From JAAGZL01 sp050297535 (lineage in GTDB: Bacteria; Pseudomonadota; Gammaproteobacteria; Chromatiales; Chromatiaceae), in NCBI GenBank assembly GCA_050297535.1, contig JBNKSV010000013.1, positions 1-54,713 of the forward strand: a DNA stretch of 54,713 bases, written 5' to 3'. Positions 16,923 through 25,361 of this stretch are shown one piece after another. The notes beneath the pieces were generated by a model. That model did no database searches and had not been told where the DNA came from. It saw only the letters and a program-made list of their open reading frames with translations. Both the position numbers and the translations under genes were made by a program. How positions within the stretch are numbered: the stretch's first letter is position 1; each line of letters starts with the position of its first letter.

Positions 16923-17903
16923 TTACTGCTCCGCTCCTGCGGTCTCTTTGATGCTGGCCAGATTGATCGCGGACCGGTATTCCGGTTTGGGGTCGGCCCT
17001 GCGGGTAAACTTCTTGATGATGCCCTCCAGATTGGCGCGTTTTTCCGCTGGGGTTGCGCCCTCACCGATGCCGCCGCCAAACTCTATGAACATCTCTACG
17101 CCGTCATCCAGGATGCTCTGCATGCAGCCTACCCAGTTTACCGGATGGAATAGCTGGAAGAACAGGCGGGAGCGGATGCTGTCGGCGTCGTCGGCATGAA
17201 AGTTGCCAGTGAAGTTGGACGGCACCTTGATCTTGGGGCTTGCGAATTCGACCTGGCTCAGTTCCTCGCGGAAGCGGCGGGCAGCCTCCACCATATAATA
17301 GGTGTGGAAGGCCCCTTCGGTCTTGAGGCGTACCGCCTTCTTCTTGGGGTAGAGTTCCTCCATCTCTGCGGCCAGGGCGTCCAGATCCGCTCCTGCTCCA
17401 CCTACCACGGTCTGATCCGGTAGATTCAGACCGGCTATGCCGCAGTAATGTTTGTCCGAGAGCGGTTTCGCGGTCTCCAGGTCTACGGTCAGGGCCAACA
17501 TCTCCCCTTCACCATGGGTACCCATCAGCTCACCGCGCTTGGCTACCAGACGCAGGGCATCGGCGAAGCTGAGGGCCTCAGCCGCCACCAGGGCCGAATA
17601 TTCGCCCAGGCTGTGGCCGGCTGCCGCGGCTGGTGTTATCGGGTTCTCTGCCAGTTCCCGGTAGAGTGTAAGACAGGCGATATGGTGGGTCAGCAGCACC
17701 GGCTGGGTGTAGCGGGTCAGGTTTACCTGACCGTTCGGATCGTTGAACGAGAGGTCCGCCATGTCATAACCCAGAACGTCGCTGGCCTCCTGATAGATCT
17801 GCCGGACGCACTCGAATTCTGCGTGCAGATCACTGCCGATTCCAGGGTATTGTGATCCCTGGCCTGGGAAGATAAAGGTGGTCTTTGGTGCTGGGTTAGA
17901 CAT
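16923..17903 (-). CDS. ACP S-malonyltransferase-like acyltransferase (FabD family)
   Basis: 326 residues from the ATG at 17903, preceded by AGGAGACC; an earlier in-frame start adds 22 poorly supported residues. FIFPGQGSQYPGIG opens the fold, GHSLGEYSAL carries the nucleophile Ser98, AKRGELM keeps the Arg that binds the malonyl carboxylate, and EGAFHT supplies the His. It should load malonyl from CoA onto an acyl carrier protein. The gene is isolated from any fab or polyketide cluster, and GAFHTYYM differs from the usual GAFHSxLM. It may therefore be a second, specialised copy, or a subunit such as MdcH. The true fabD is not in this window. Confidence 0.82.
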   Translation of the reverse strand: MSNPAPKTTFIFPGQGSQYPGIGSDLHAEFECVRQIYQEASDVLGYDMADLSFNDPNGQVNLTRYTQPVLLTHHIACLTLYRELAENPITPAAAAGHSLGEYSALVAAEALSFADALRLVAKRGELMGTHGEGEMLALTVDLETAKPLSDKHYCGIAGLNLPDQTVVGGAGADLDALAAEMEELYPKKKAVRLKTEGAFHTYYMVEAARRFREELSQVEFASPKIKVPSNFTGNFHADDADSIRSRLFFQLFHPVNWVGCMQSILDDGVEMFIEFGGGIGEGATPAEKRANLEGIIKKFTRRADPKPEYRSAINLASIKETAGAEQ

Positions 17904-18098
17904 GTTTCTGGTCTCCTGTCGTTTAGCCGGGGGAGGATAGACATTATCCGCTGCCGCGACAAGGGCCAATCTTGTGATCCTGGTTGAAAATAGGGTCGAT
18001 TATATTGAGCCGCGTCAAGGCGGGGAGGGGTAATACTTGGGTAAACTGAATTACAAATACACCATGTTACTGTCGCAGAATTTGTTAAGGAGAAGGTT

Positions 18099-18338
18099 AT
18101 GGGTGAAAGACTGCTGCTCTTGCCGAGCGGGAAGTTCGGGAATATTCGTTTGGTTAAGGTCCCGAATGACCTGGATGAACACGAGGCCTTCCGGAACGCA
18201 ACCGGGGTGATCGCCTCGGTGGAAGAGGGAAATCCAGGTTGCACCCTGGAGGATATTGAGGACGCGCTGGAGGGAAAGGGCTTTCAATTGGTGGACTATA
18301 TTCTGGGTCCGGAGCTGGTCTGTTCCCGTGACGGATAG
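18099..18338 (+). CDS. Small protein of unknown function
   Basis: 79 residues, soluble, acidic in the second half, with two cysteines. There is no signal peptide or membrane segment. It is convincing as a gene because of a strong ribosome site (AAGGAGAAGG) at ideal spacing, its own upstream gap, and a 13-bp terminator 35 bases downstream. It is divergent from the malonyltransferase gene, with which it may share a control region (17904-18098). I do not recognise the family. Confidence 0.72.
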   Translation: MGERLLLLPSGKFGNIRLVKVPNDLDEHEAFRNATGVIASVEEGNPGCTLEDIEDALEGKGFQLVDYILGPELVCSRDG

Positions 18339-18372
18339 AGCCTAGACAATCTGTTTATCCCTAAGTACGTAC

Positions 18373-18409
18373 GCCGTTTGTGTATCGCCAATATACACAA
18401 ACGGCTTTT
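18373..18409 (+). terminator. Rho-independent terminator
   Basis: A perfect 13-bp stem GCCGTTTGTGTAT/ATACACAAACGGC (18373-18385 with 18393-18405), 7-base loop, then TTTT. It separates the small gene from ampG. The short T run leaves room for a different role such as an operator. Confidence 0.7.
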
Positions 18410-18472
18410 GTGTATCATGTGAGACTATAAGTGATACGCAAACTCGCGAGATATGCATTAGATAAACAATTT

Positions 18473-20020
18473 ATGGATCATCAGACTAATTCGCCCAGCA
18501 TGCTGGATACCCTGCGCGCCTATCGCCATCCGCGGGTGGTTACCATGCTGTTCCTCGGCTTCTCCGCCGGTCTGCCATTGTTGCTGATCTTTTCCACGCT
18601 ATCGCTCTGGTTGCGCGAGGCTGGGGTAAGCCGCTCTACCGCTACCTACTTCAGCTGGGCTGCCTTGGGTTACTCCTTTAAGTTTGTTTGGGCCCCAATT
18701 ATCGACAAGTTGCCACTTCCTGTTCTGACCAAGCTGTTGGGTCGCCGCCGCGCCTGGTTACTGTTGGCCCAGATCTCTATTATTTCGGCGATCCTGTGGA
18801 TGGCATTCACCGATCCGGTGCTCAATCTGACGCCAATGGCCCTGGCGGCGGTTATGCTGGGATTCTCTTCCGCCACTCAGGATATAGTCATAGACGCCTT
18901 TCGTATCGAATCGGCGGAGCAGAGGATGCAGGCGCTCATGTCTTCCGCCTATATTGCTGGTTACCGCATCGGCATGGTGGTGGCTGGTGCCGGCGCTCTC
19001 AAATTGGCGGCCTGGTTCGGCGCTGGTGGCGTATATGACTATTCTGCCTGGAGGGGCGCCTATATCTGGATGGCGGTGGCTATGGGGGTAGGTGTTATCA
19101 CCACTCTGGTTATATCTGAGCCGAAGTTGGAGCAGAAGGAGAGCAAGTATCTGAACAGTTTGGTGGATTATCTACGTTTTCTGGGGTTGTTTCTGATCGC
19201 AGTTACAGCCTTGATTGCGGCCTTTATCTATTTGGCTCCGTTTATTGGGAAGTTGCAGCTGGTGTTTGATCGCGTCATGGGCGAGCATGCCATGACAGGG
19301 TTTCTCGCAGAGATGGTGCGGTTGTTTTTGGCCCTGTTGTTTGCCTGGGGTGTGGCGCGTCTTGCCATAGTTATTGGGGTTGCGCGGTGTGAGGTGTTGG
19401 CAGAGACCTATATCGAACCCCTGGCCGATTTCTTTCGTCGTTACGGTAGGTTCGCACTGTTGATCCTGGTCCTGGTGGGGTTCTATCGGGTATCGGATAT
19501 CGTGTTGGGGGTAATCTCTAACGTCTTTTATCAGGATATGGGTTTTACTCTGGATCAGATCGCGAATGTTACCAAGATATTTGGGCCGATAATGATTATC
19601 TTTGGTAGTTTCATGGGAGGCGGTCTGGTTCTGCGCTACGGGGTAATGCGTATACTGTTCCTGGGGGCGGTGCTGTCAGCGGCCACCAATCTGTTGTTTA
19701 TGCTGCTGGCCCAATCCGGGCCTGACGTGTCCATGTTGATCCTGGTGATCGCGGCGGACAATCTGAGCGCGGGGTTGGCTAGCGCAGCCTTTATCGCCTA
19801 TCTGTCAGGTTTGACCAATATCTCATTCACCGCATTTCAGTATGCGGTCTTTAGCTCGCTTATGACCCTGTTGCCAAAACTCCTGGGGGGTTACTCCGGG
19901 ACCATAGTGGACTCCATCGGTTATAGCAATTTTTTCTTATTTACAGCGGCCCTTGGCATCCCGGTGTTATTGCTGGTCTACCTGGCGGGACGCTATATGC
20001 CTCCGGAAGAAGATTCCTGA
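18473..20020 (+). CDS. ampG: AmpG-family muropeptide transporter (MFS)
   Basis: About 515 residues with roughly 12-14 membrane helices. The opening RVVTMLFLGFSAGLPLLLIFSTLSLWL and SSATQDIVIDAFRIE are characteristic of AmpG, the inner-membrane permease that imports anhydro-muropeptides for cell-wall recycling. The start is uncertain: ATG at 18473 is used, but GTG at 18431 or ATG at 18500 (closest to the E. coli N-terminus) are possible, and none has a strong ribosome site. A charged insertion near residues 215-235 separates the two halves. It lies upstream of mlaC and murA, so several envelope genes are grouped. Confidence 0.9.
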   Translation: MDHQTNSPSMLDTLRAYRHPRVVTMLFLGFSAGLPLLLIFSTLSLWLREAGVSRSTATYFSWAALGYSFKFVWAPIIDKLPLPVLTKLLGRRRAWLLLAQISIISAILWMAFTDPVLNLTPMALAAVMLGFSSATQDIVIDAFRIESAEQRMQALMSSAYIAGYRIGMVVAGAGALKLAAWFGAGGVYDYSAWRGAYIWMAVAMGVGVITTLVISEPKLEQKESKYLNSLVDYLRFLGLFLIAVTALIAAFIYLAPFIGKLQLVFDRVMGEHAMTGFLAEMVRLFLALLFAWGVARLAIVIGVARCEVLAETYIEPLADFFRRYGRFALLILVLVGFYRVSDIVLGVISNVFYQDMGFTLDQIANVTKIFGPIMIIFGSFMGGGLVLRYGVMRILFLGAVLSAATNLLFMLLAQSGPDVSMLILVIAADNLSAGLASAAFIAYLSGLTNISFTAFQYAVFSSLMTLLPKLLGGYSGTIVDSIGYSNFFLFTAALGIPVLLLVYLAGRYMPPEEDS

Positions 20021-20148
20021 GCGCGGAACTCGTAGGCATTTTTCCCAGAATATCCAACTTTCCTGTTGCATAACGGTCTGTTAAGGGAGAGAATCCCACG
20101 CCTTCTGACGGGATATAGACACGCATAGTAACTGAGAGGAATAGGTTG

Positions 20149-20760
20149 ATGTTACATAATAGATTTTTAAGCTCTTTGGTCGTTTTAGGTCTGTTGATTT
20201 GGACCCAGGCGGCATTTGCCGTGACCGATCCCCAAGAGTTGGTTATGAAGACCACAGAGAATGTGTTGGCTGAGATTAAGGCCAAAAAGCAGGATCTGAC
20301 GGCCAACCCGGAAAAGATTTACCCCCTGGTTGAAGATATTCTGTTGCCGCGCTTTGACTTCAATCAGATATCCCGTCTGGCGTTGGGCAATCATTGGAAA
20401 GATGCCAGCGCTGCGGAGAAAGAGGCATTCATCAACGAGTTTCGTGAGCTTTTGGTTCGGACCTATGCTACGGCCCTTCTGAGTTACTCTGGGCAGGAGA
20501 TCGAATATCCGCCGATTAATGCTGGAGCCAATGTTAAGAAGGTCAAGGTAAAGACCAGGGTCAAGAATTCTGGATCTTCAGCGGTGCCGATTGATTACAG
20601 TCTGTATCTGAGCAAGGAGGACTGGAAGGTCTACGATATCACTATTGATGGGGTGAGCCTGGTTTCCACCTATCGTTCAAATTTTGATTCCCAGATACGC
20701 CGCAACAAGTTGGCCGGGTTGATCTCAGACCTGAAAGAGAGAAACGCAAAAGGGAAATAG
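20149..20760 (+). CDS. mlaC: MlaC/Ttg2D family phospholipid-binding periplasmic protein
   Basis: 203 residues with a signal peptide cleaved after about residue 25 (WTQAAFA). The mature sequence has the MlaC pattern: VLPRFDFNQISRLALGNHWKDAS, then FRELLVRTYATALLSYSG and a C-terminal WKVYDITIDGVSLVSTYRSNF. MlaC shuttles phospholipids between the outer-membrane MlaA complex and the MlaFEDB transporter. It sits just before murA, as the mla operon does in many Gammaproteobacteria. Here the mlaF, mlaE, mlaD and mlaB genes are absent. The ATG at 20149 has GAGAGGA upstream. Confidence 0.9.
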   Translation: MLHNRFLSSLVVLGLLIWTQAAFAVTDPQELVMKTTENVLAEIKAKKQDLTANPEKIYPLVEDILLPRFDFNQISRLALGNHWKDASAAEKEAFINEFRELLVRTYATALLSYSGQEIEYPPINAGANVKKVKVKTRVKNSGSSAVPIDYSLYLSKEDWKVYDITIDGVSLVSTYRSNFDSQIRRNKLAGLISDLKERNAKGK

Positions 20761-20806
20761 ACAAAGCTGCGGCTATCTCCAGAATGTATAGCCGCAAATA
20801 CATGCC

Positions 20807-20850
20807 AAAGACCGCAAAGAACCGTAAATGGTTTTTGCGGTCTTTACGTT
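20807..20850 (+). terminator. Rho-independent terminator after mlaC
   Basis: A 12-bp stem AAAGACCGCAAA/TTTGCGGTCTTT (20807-20818 with 20834-20845) followed by ACGTTTT. It separates mlaC from murA. Confidence 0.7.
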
Positions 20851-21013
20851 TTCGCGGGGGTAAAGCCTGTTGTCTTTGCGTTAATTTGCGGCCGAAATGG
20901 CAAGCTGGCGGCGCGAATTCTTTCCGTTTGCGCTGCTTTTCTTATATCATACCCCGTTTTTCAATCGCTGAATTTCATTGGGGCGGGCCGATCGGCCATA
21001 CGTTTTTATATCT

Positions 21014-22273
21014 ATGGATAAACTAATCATTACCGGCGGCACCTGCCTTGAAGGCGACGTGCGCATCTCTGGCGCCAAGAACGCCGCATTACCTATCCTG
21101 GCCGCGACCCTGTTGGCCGATGGCGAGATTACCATCGGCAATCTGCCGCATCTGCATGACATTACCACCACTATGGAGTTGCTGGGGCGCATGGGGGTAA
21201 CCCTGACCATGGATGAGCGTATGCGTATAACGGCCGACCCAAATACCATAAACAGCTACACGGCTCCCTATGATCTGGTGAAGACCATGCGGGCGTCTAT
21301 TCTGGTGCTGGGTCCGCTCCTGGCCCGCTTTGGCGAGGCCAATGTATCGTTGCCGGGAGGCTGCGCCATAGGTTCCCGTCCGGTCAATCTGCACATTGAT
21401 GGTCTGCGGGCCATGGGCGCCGATATTGCCGTGGAAGGCGGCTATATCCGTGCCAAGGCGGATCGCCTCAAGGGCGCTAGGTTGATGATGGATCTGGTGA
21501 CCGTGACCGGCACCGAGAACCTGATGATGGCTGCCGCCCTGGCCGATGGCGAGACCATAATTGAAAATGCGGCACGGGAGCCTGAGGTGGTTGATCTGGC
21601 CAACTGCCTCAATGCCATGGGGGCCAAGATTGAAGGCGCTGGCTCTGACACCATTGTTATTAATGGGGTTAAGCGCTTAACCGGTACGGAATATAATGTC
21701 TTGCCGGATCGCATTGAGACCGGCACCTTTCTGGTGGCTGGCGCCATCTGCGGCGGGCATGTGCGGGTGCGTGATACTGACGCCGACCTGGTGGACGCCG
21801 TCCTGGCCAAACTGCGTGATGCAGGGGCAGATATCGAGATCGGGGATGACTGGATAGAACTGGATATGCATGGCAGACGCCCCAAGGCGGTGGACATTCA
21901 CACCGCGCCGTATCCGGCCTTTCCTACCGATATGCAGGCCCAGTTTACCGCTATGAACTGTATCGCCGATGGGGTTAGCACCATCACCGAAACCCTGTTC
22001 GAGAATCGGTTCATGCACGTGCAGGAGATGAAGCGGCTGGGCGCAAATATCAGGCTGGAAGGGAATACCGCTATCTGTACCGGCAGAGAGAGGCTTACCG
22101 GTGCTCCGGTGATGGCGACCGATCTGCGCGCTTCGGCCAGTCTGGTGCTGGCCGGTCTGGTAGCCGAGGGGGAGACCATCGTAGACCGCATCTATCATAT
22201 CGACCGCGGCTACCAGAATATCGAAGAGAAACTGGCCGGACTGGGCGCCCGTATCCGCCGGGTTCCGAACTGA
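21014..22273 (+). CDS. murA: UDP-N-acetylglucosamine 1-carboxyvinyltransferase MurA
   Basis: 419 residues from the ATG at 21014, exactly the E. coli length; an upstream TTG start has no support. The enzyme transfers enolpyruvate from PEP to UDP-GlcNAc, the first committed step of peptidoglycan synthesis. The catalytic cysteine is C117 in LPGGCAIGSRPVNLH, so it is the fosfomycin-sensitive type rather than the Asp variant. Two inside-out alpha/beta barrel halves are evident (SGAKNAALPILAATLL near the start, FPTDMQAQFTAMN in the second half). It leads the hisGDC genes. Confidence 0.98.
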   Translation: MDKLIITGGTCLEGDVRISGAKNAALPILAATLLADGEITIGNLPHLHDITTTMELLGRMGVTLTMDERMRITADPNTINSYTAPYDLVKTMRASILVLGPLLARFGEANVSLPGGCAIGSRPVNLHIDGLRAMGADIAVEGGYIRAKADRLKGARLMMDLVTVTGTENLMMAAALADGETIIENAAREPEVVDLANCLNAMGAKIEGAGSDTIVINGVKRLTGTEYNVLPDRIETGTFLVAGAICGGHVRVRDTDADLVDAVLAKLRDAGADIEIGDDWIELDMHGRRPKAVDIHTAPYPAFPTDMQAQFTAMNCIADGVSTITETLFENRFMHVQEMKRLGANIRLEGNTAICTGRERLTGAPVMATDLRASASLVLAGLVAEGETIVDRIYHIDRGYQNIEEKLAGLGARIRRVPN

Positions 22274-22319
22274 AGCCGCTCATAATTCAGCAGGGGGGTA
22301 CCCTGTAGGTCCAAGGTAA

Positions 22320-22967
22320 ATGAGATTTGAAAAGCCGATAACCATCGCCCTTTCCAAGGGGCGCATCTTCAAACAGACGCTGCCCCTGTTGGCCTATGCC
22401 GGGATCGAACCGACGGACGATCCTGAGACCAGTCGTAAATTGATCCTGGATACCAACTATCCAGAGGTGAAGCTGGTCATCATCCGCGCCACGGATGTTC
22501 CCACCTATGTGCAGTGGGGTGCCGCTGATTTGGGTGTGGCTGGAAAAGACGCCCTGATGGAACACGGTGGTGAAGGTCTGTATGAGCCGCTGGATTTGCA
22601 GATAGCCAAGTGCCGTCTCATGGTGGCCGGCCATCCTGATGCGGATATCAATGGCAACCGGTTGCGCATTGCCACCAAATATGTGAATTCCGCCAGGAAT
22701 TACTTCTCCTCCCGCGGTCAGCAGGTGGAGATCATCAAGCTCTACGGCTCCATGGAGTTGGCGCCCTTGGTTGGGCTGTCCGATCTCATCGTCGATCTGG
22801 TGGAGAGCGGAAATACCCTCAAGGCCAACGGCCTGGTGCCGCTGGCGCACGTGGCCGATATAAGTTCACGTCTGGTAGTGAATAAGGCATCATGGAAGAT
22901 GAAACACAATACCGTAATGCAGTTGTTAGAGACCCTGCGCGCGGCGGTTGAGCGACAGGATTCATAA
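22320..22967 (+). CDS. hisG: ATP phosphoribosyltransferase, short form
   Basis: 215 residues, the short HisG form lacking the C-terminal regulatory domain. It begins KPITIALSKGRIFKQTLPLL and has the PRPP-binding segment DLVESGNTLKANGL. It catalyses the first step of histidine synthesis, joining ATP and PRPP. Short HisG needs a HisZ partner for activity and feedback control; hisZ is not in this window. The gene lies 46 bases after murA and 13 before hisD. Confidence 0.97.
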   Translation: MRFEKPITIALSKGRIFKQTLPLLAYAGIEPTDDPETSRKLILDTNYPEVKLVIIRATDVPTYVQWGAADLGVAGKDALMEHGGEGLYEPLDLQIAKCRLMVAGHPDADINGNRLRIATKYVNSARNYFSSRGQQVEIIKLYGSMELAPLVGLSDLIVDLVESGNTLKANGLVPLAHVADISSRLVVNKASWKMKHNTVMQLLETLRAAVERQDS

Positions 22968-22980
22968 CGAAGGAAGGACT

Positions 22981-24300
22981 ATGGCCGAGATCCGAACACT
23001 TACAACCAGTGATGCGGGATTCGACAGGCAACTGGACCAGTTGCTGGCCTGGGAGTCGGTGTCTGACGCTGCTGTGCAGCAGGTGGTCGCTCAGGTCATA
23101 GCCGATGTGCGTAGCCGGGGCGATGCCGCGCTGCTGGAATATACCGGCCGTTTCGATGGCTGGGGGCCGGAAGGCATGGAGTCTATGGAGATCCCCCTTT
23201 CCCGGTTGCGGCAGGCATGGGACGGGATACCGGAAGAGAAGCGGGTCGCATTGCAACACGCGGCTGAGCGTGTCCGCAGCTACGCGGAACATCAAAAGAT
23301 GGAGTCTTGGAGCTATACCGAGGCGGACGGAACCCTGTTGGGACAGCAGATAACACCATTGGACCGGGTGGGCCTGTATGTGCCTGGTGGCAAGGCCGCC
23401 TATCCGTCATCGGTGCTGATGAACGCGATCCCGGCCAAGGTGGCCGGTGTTTCCGAGGTCATCATGGCGGTGCCCACTCCGGGCGGAATCCTAAATGAAC
23501 TGGTATTGGCCGCTGCTCACGCCAGCGACGTGGACCGGGTCTTCACCATGGGCGGCGCCCAGGCGATAGCGGCCCTGGCCTACGGTACCGAGACCATCCC
23601 GGCGGTGGATAAGATCGTCGGTCCAGGCAATATCTATGTGGCTACGGCCAAGCGTGCGGTCTTCGGTCAGGTGGGGATAGACATGGTGGCCGGGCCTTCT
23701 GAGATCCTGGTGATCTGCGACGGCAAGACCGACCCGGACTGGGTGGCTATGGATCTGTTCTCCCAGGCCGAACATGATGAGAATGCCCAGTCTATCCTGC
23801 TATGTCCGGATGCGGGGTTTCTGCGCGCCGTGCGCGAGAGTATCGAACGGCTGCTGTCCGGTATGGAGCGTGAGGCCATCATAACCGCCGCCCTGCGGGA
23901 GCGCGGCGCCCTGATCCTGTGTAAAGACCTGGATGAGGCCTGCGACCTGGCCAACCGTATCGCGCCGGAACATCTGGAGCTGTCGGTAGCGGAACCGCAA
24001 GAGCTGGTCAAGAAGATACGTCATGCCGGGGCGATCTTTATGGGGCGCCATACCTCTGAGCCCCTGGGAGATTACTGCGCCGGTCCCAACCATGTGTTGC
24101 CCACCTCCCGTACGGCCCGTTTTTCGTCGCCGCTCGGGGTGTATGATTTCCAGAAACGCAGCAGTCTGATCATGGTCTCCGAGCAGGGTGCTGACACCCT
24201 AGGTAGGACCGCATCGATACTGGCGCGGGGCGAGGGGTTCACCGCCCATGCGCGTGCGGCGGAATATCGGTTGCAGGATGGTGACGGGGACGAGTCATGA
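22981..24300 (+). CDS. hisD: Histidinol dehydrogenase
   Basis: 439 residues from the ATG at 22981, preceded by AAGGAAGGACT. The NAD-binding and zinc-site segments are clear: VGLYVPGGKAAYPSSVLMNAIPA, VGPGNIYVATAKR, SQAEHDENAQS and PLGDYCAGPNHVLPT. It oxidises histidinol to histidine in two NAD-dependent steps. The stop overlaps the hisC start as ATGA. Confidence 0.98.
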   Translation: MAEIRTLTTSDAGFDRQLDQLLAWESVSDAAVQQVVAQVIADVRSRGDAALLEYTGRFDGWGPEGMESMEIPLSRLRQAWDGIPEEKRVALQHAAERVRSYAEHQKMESWSYTEADGTLLGQQITPLDRVGLYVPGGKAAYPSSVLMNAIPAKVAGVSEVIMAVPTPGGILNELVLAAAHASDVDRVFTMGGAQAIAALAYGTETIPAVDKIVGPGNIYVATAKRAVFGQVGIDMVAGPSEILVICDGKTDPDWVAMDLFSQAEHDENAQSILLCPDAGFLRAVRESIERLLSGMEREAIITAALRERGALILCKDLDEACDLANRIAPEHLELSVAEPQELVKKIRHAGAIFMGRHTSEPLGDYCAGPNHVLPTSRTARFSSPLGVYDFQKRSSLIMVSEQGADTLGRTASILARGEGFTAHARAAEYRLQDGDGDES

Positions 24301-25352
24301 GCCGGTTCTGGAGTCCGATCGTACATCAGCTTTCGCCCTATGTGCCGGGCGAACAGCCCAAGCTGGATAATCTGGTCAAGCTAAACACCAACGAGAATCC
24401 CTATGGTCCGTCACCGCTGGTGATCGAGGCGATACGGGGTGAGTTAGGGGATGGTTTGCGTCTCTATCCCGATCCCGGTTCGTCGTTGCTGCGTCAGGCC
24501 GCGGCCGATTATTACGGGCTGCAACCGGAGCAGGTGTTTGCGGGCAACGGTTCCGACGAGGTGCTGGCCCATACCTTCTGCGCCCTGTTGCAGCAGGATA
24601 GGCCGCTGCTGTTTCCAGATATCACCTACAGTTTCTATCCGGTCTATTGCCGTTTGTATGGGGTCGATTATGAAACCGTCCCGTTGACTGAAGGTTTTGC
24701 GCTGCAGGTGGATGACTATTTGCGACCAAACGGCGGCATCATCTTTCCGAATCCGAATGCCCCGACCGGATGCCTGCTGCCTCTGGCCGAGATTGAGCGT
24801 CTGCTGCAGTCCAACACGGAATCAGTCGTGGTGGTGGATGAGGCCTATATCGACTTCGGTGGTGAAAGCGCGGTTTCGTTGATCAACCGTTATCCCAATC
24901 TGCTGGTGATCCAGACCTTCTCCAAATCCCGTGCTCTGGCTGGGATGCGTATCGGGCTGGCGCTGGGTGATGCGCAGTTGATCGCAGGACTGGAGCGGGT
25001 CAAGGATAGTTTCAACTCCTATCCGCTGGACCGCCTGGCTATCGTCGCGGCCACTGCCGCCCTTGAGGACGATGCCTATTTCCGCGCTACCTGCCAGCGT
25101 GTGATAGATTTCCGGGAACAGCTTACAGCAGATCTGAAGGGACTGGGTTTTTCGGTGCTGCCTTCATCCGCCAATTTTCTGTTTGCCCGTCATCCTGGGC
25201 ACGACGCGGCGGAGTTGGCGGCGGCCCTGCGGGGGCAGGGGGTGATCGTGCGGCACTTCAAGCAGTCGCGTATAGACCAGTATCTGCGGATAACGGTAGG
25301 TGCCCCAGAGCAAAACCAAGCGCTTCTTGAGGCGTTGGCGGGGATCCTTTAA
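24297..25352 (+). CDS. hisC: Histidinol-phosphate aminotransferase
   Basis: A 351-residue class I/II aminotransferase. VKLNTNENPYGPSP opens the substrate side, NPNAPTGCLLP binds cofactor, and K210 in TFSKSRALAGMRIG is the PLP Schiff-base lysine. It converts imidazole acetol-phosphate to histidinol-phosphate. Its start overlaps hisD by four bases. The murA-hisGDC block is a familiar gammaproteobacterial arrangement, and the remaining his genes must lie elsewhere. Confidence 0.96.
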   Translation: MSRFWSPIVHQLSPYVPGEQPKLDNLVKLNTNENPYGPSPLVIEAIRGELGDGLRLYPDPGSSLLRQAAADYYGLQPEQVFAGNGSDEVLAHTFCALLQQDRPLLFPDITYSFYPVYCRLYGVDYETVPLTEGFALQVDDYLRPNGGIIFPNPNAPTGCLLPLAEIERLLQSNTESVVVVDEAYIDFGGESAVSLINRYPNLLVIQTFSKSRALAGMRIGLALGDAQLIAGLERVKDSFNSYPLDRLAIVAATAALEDDAYFRATCQRVIDFREQLTADLKGLGFSVLPSSANFLFARHPGHDAAELAAALRGQGVIVRHFKQSRIDQYLRITVGAPEQNQALLEALAGIL

Positions 25353-25361
25353 TTAGTAGTC

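Noticed and set aside
20784..21026. An 80-codon plus-strand frame between mlaC and murA
   Set aside because: It spans the terminator hairpin at 20807-20850, lacks a ribosome site, and overlaps the murA start in another frame.
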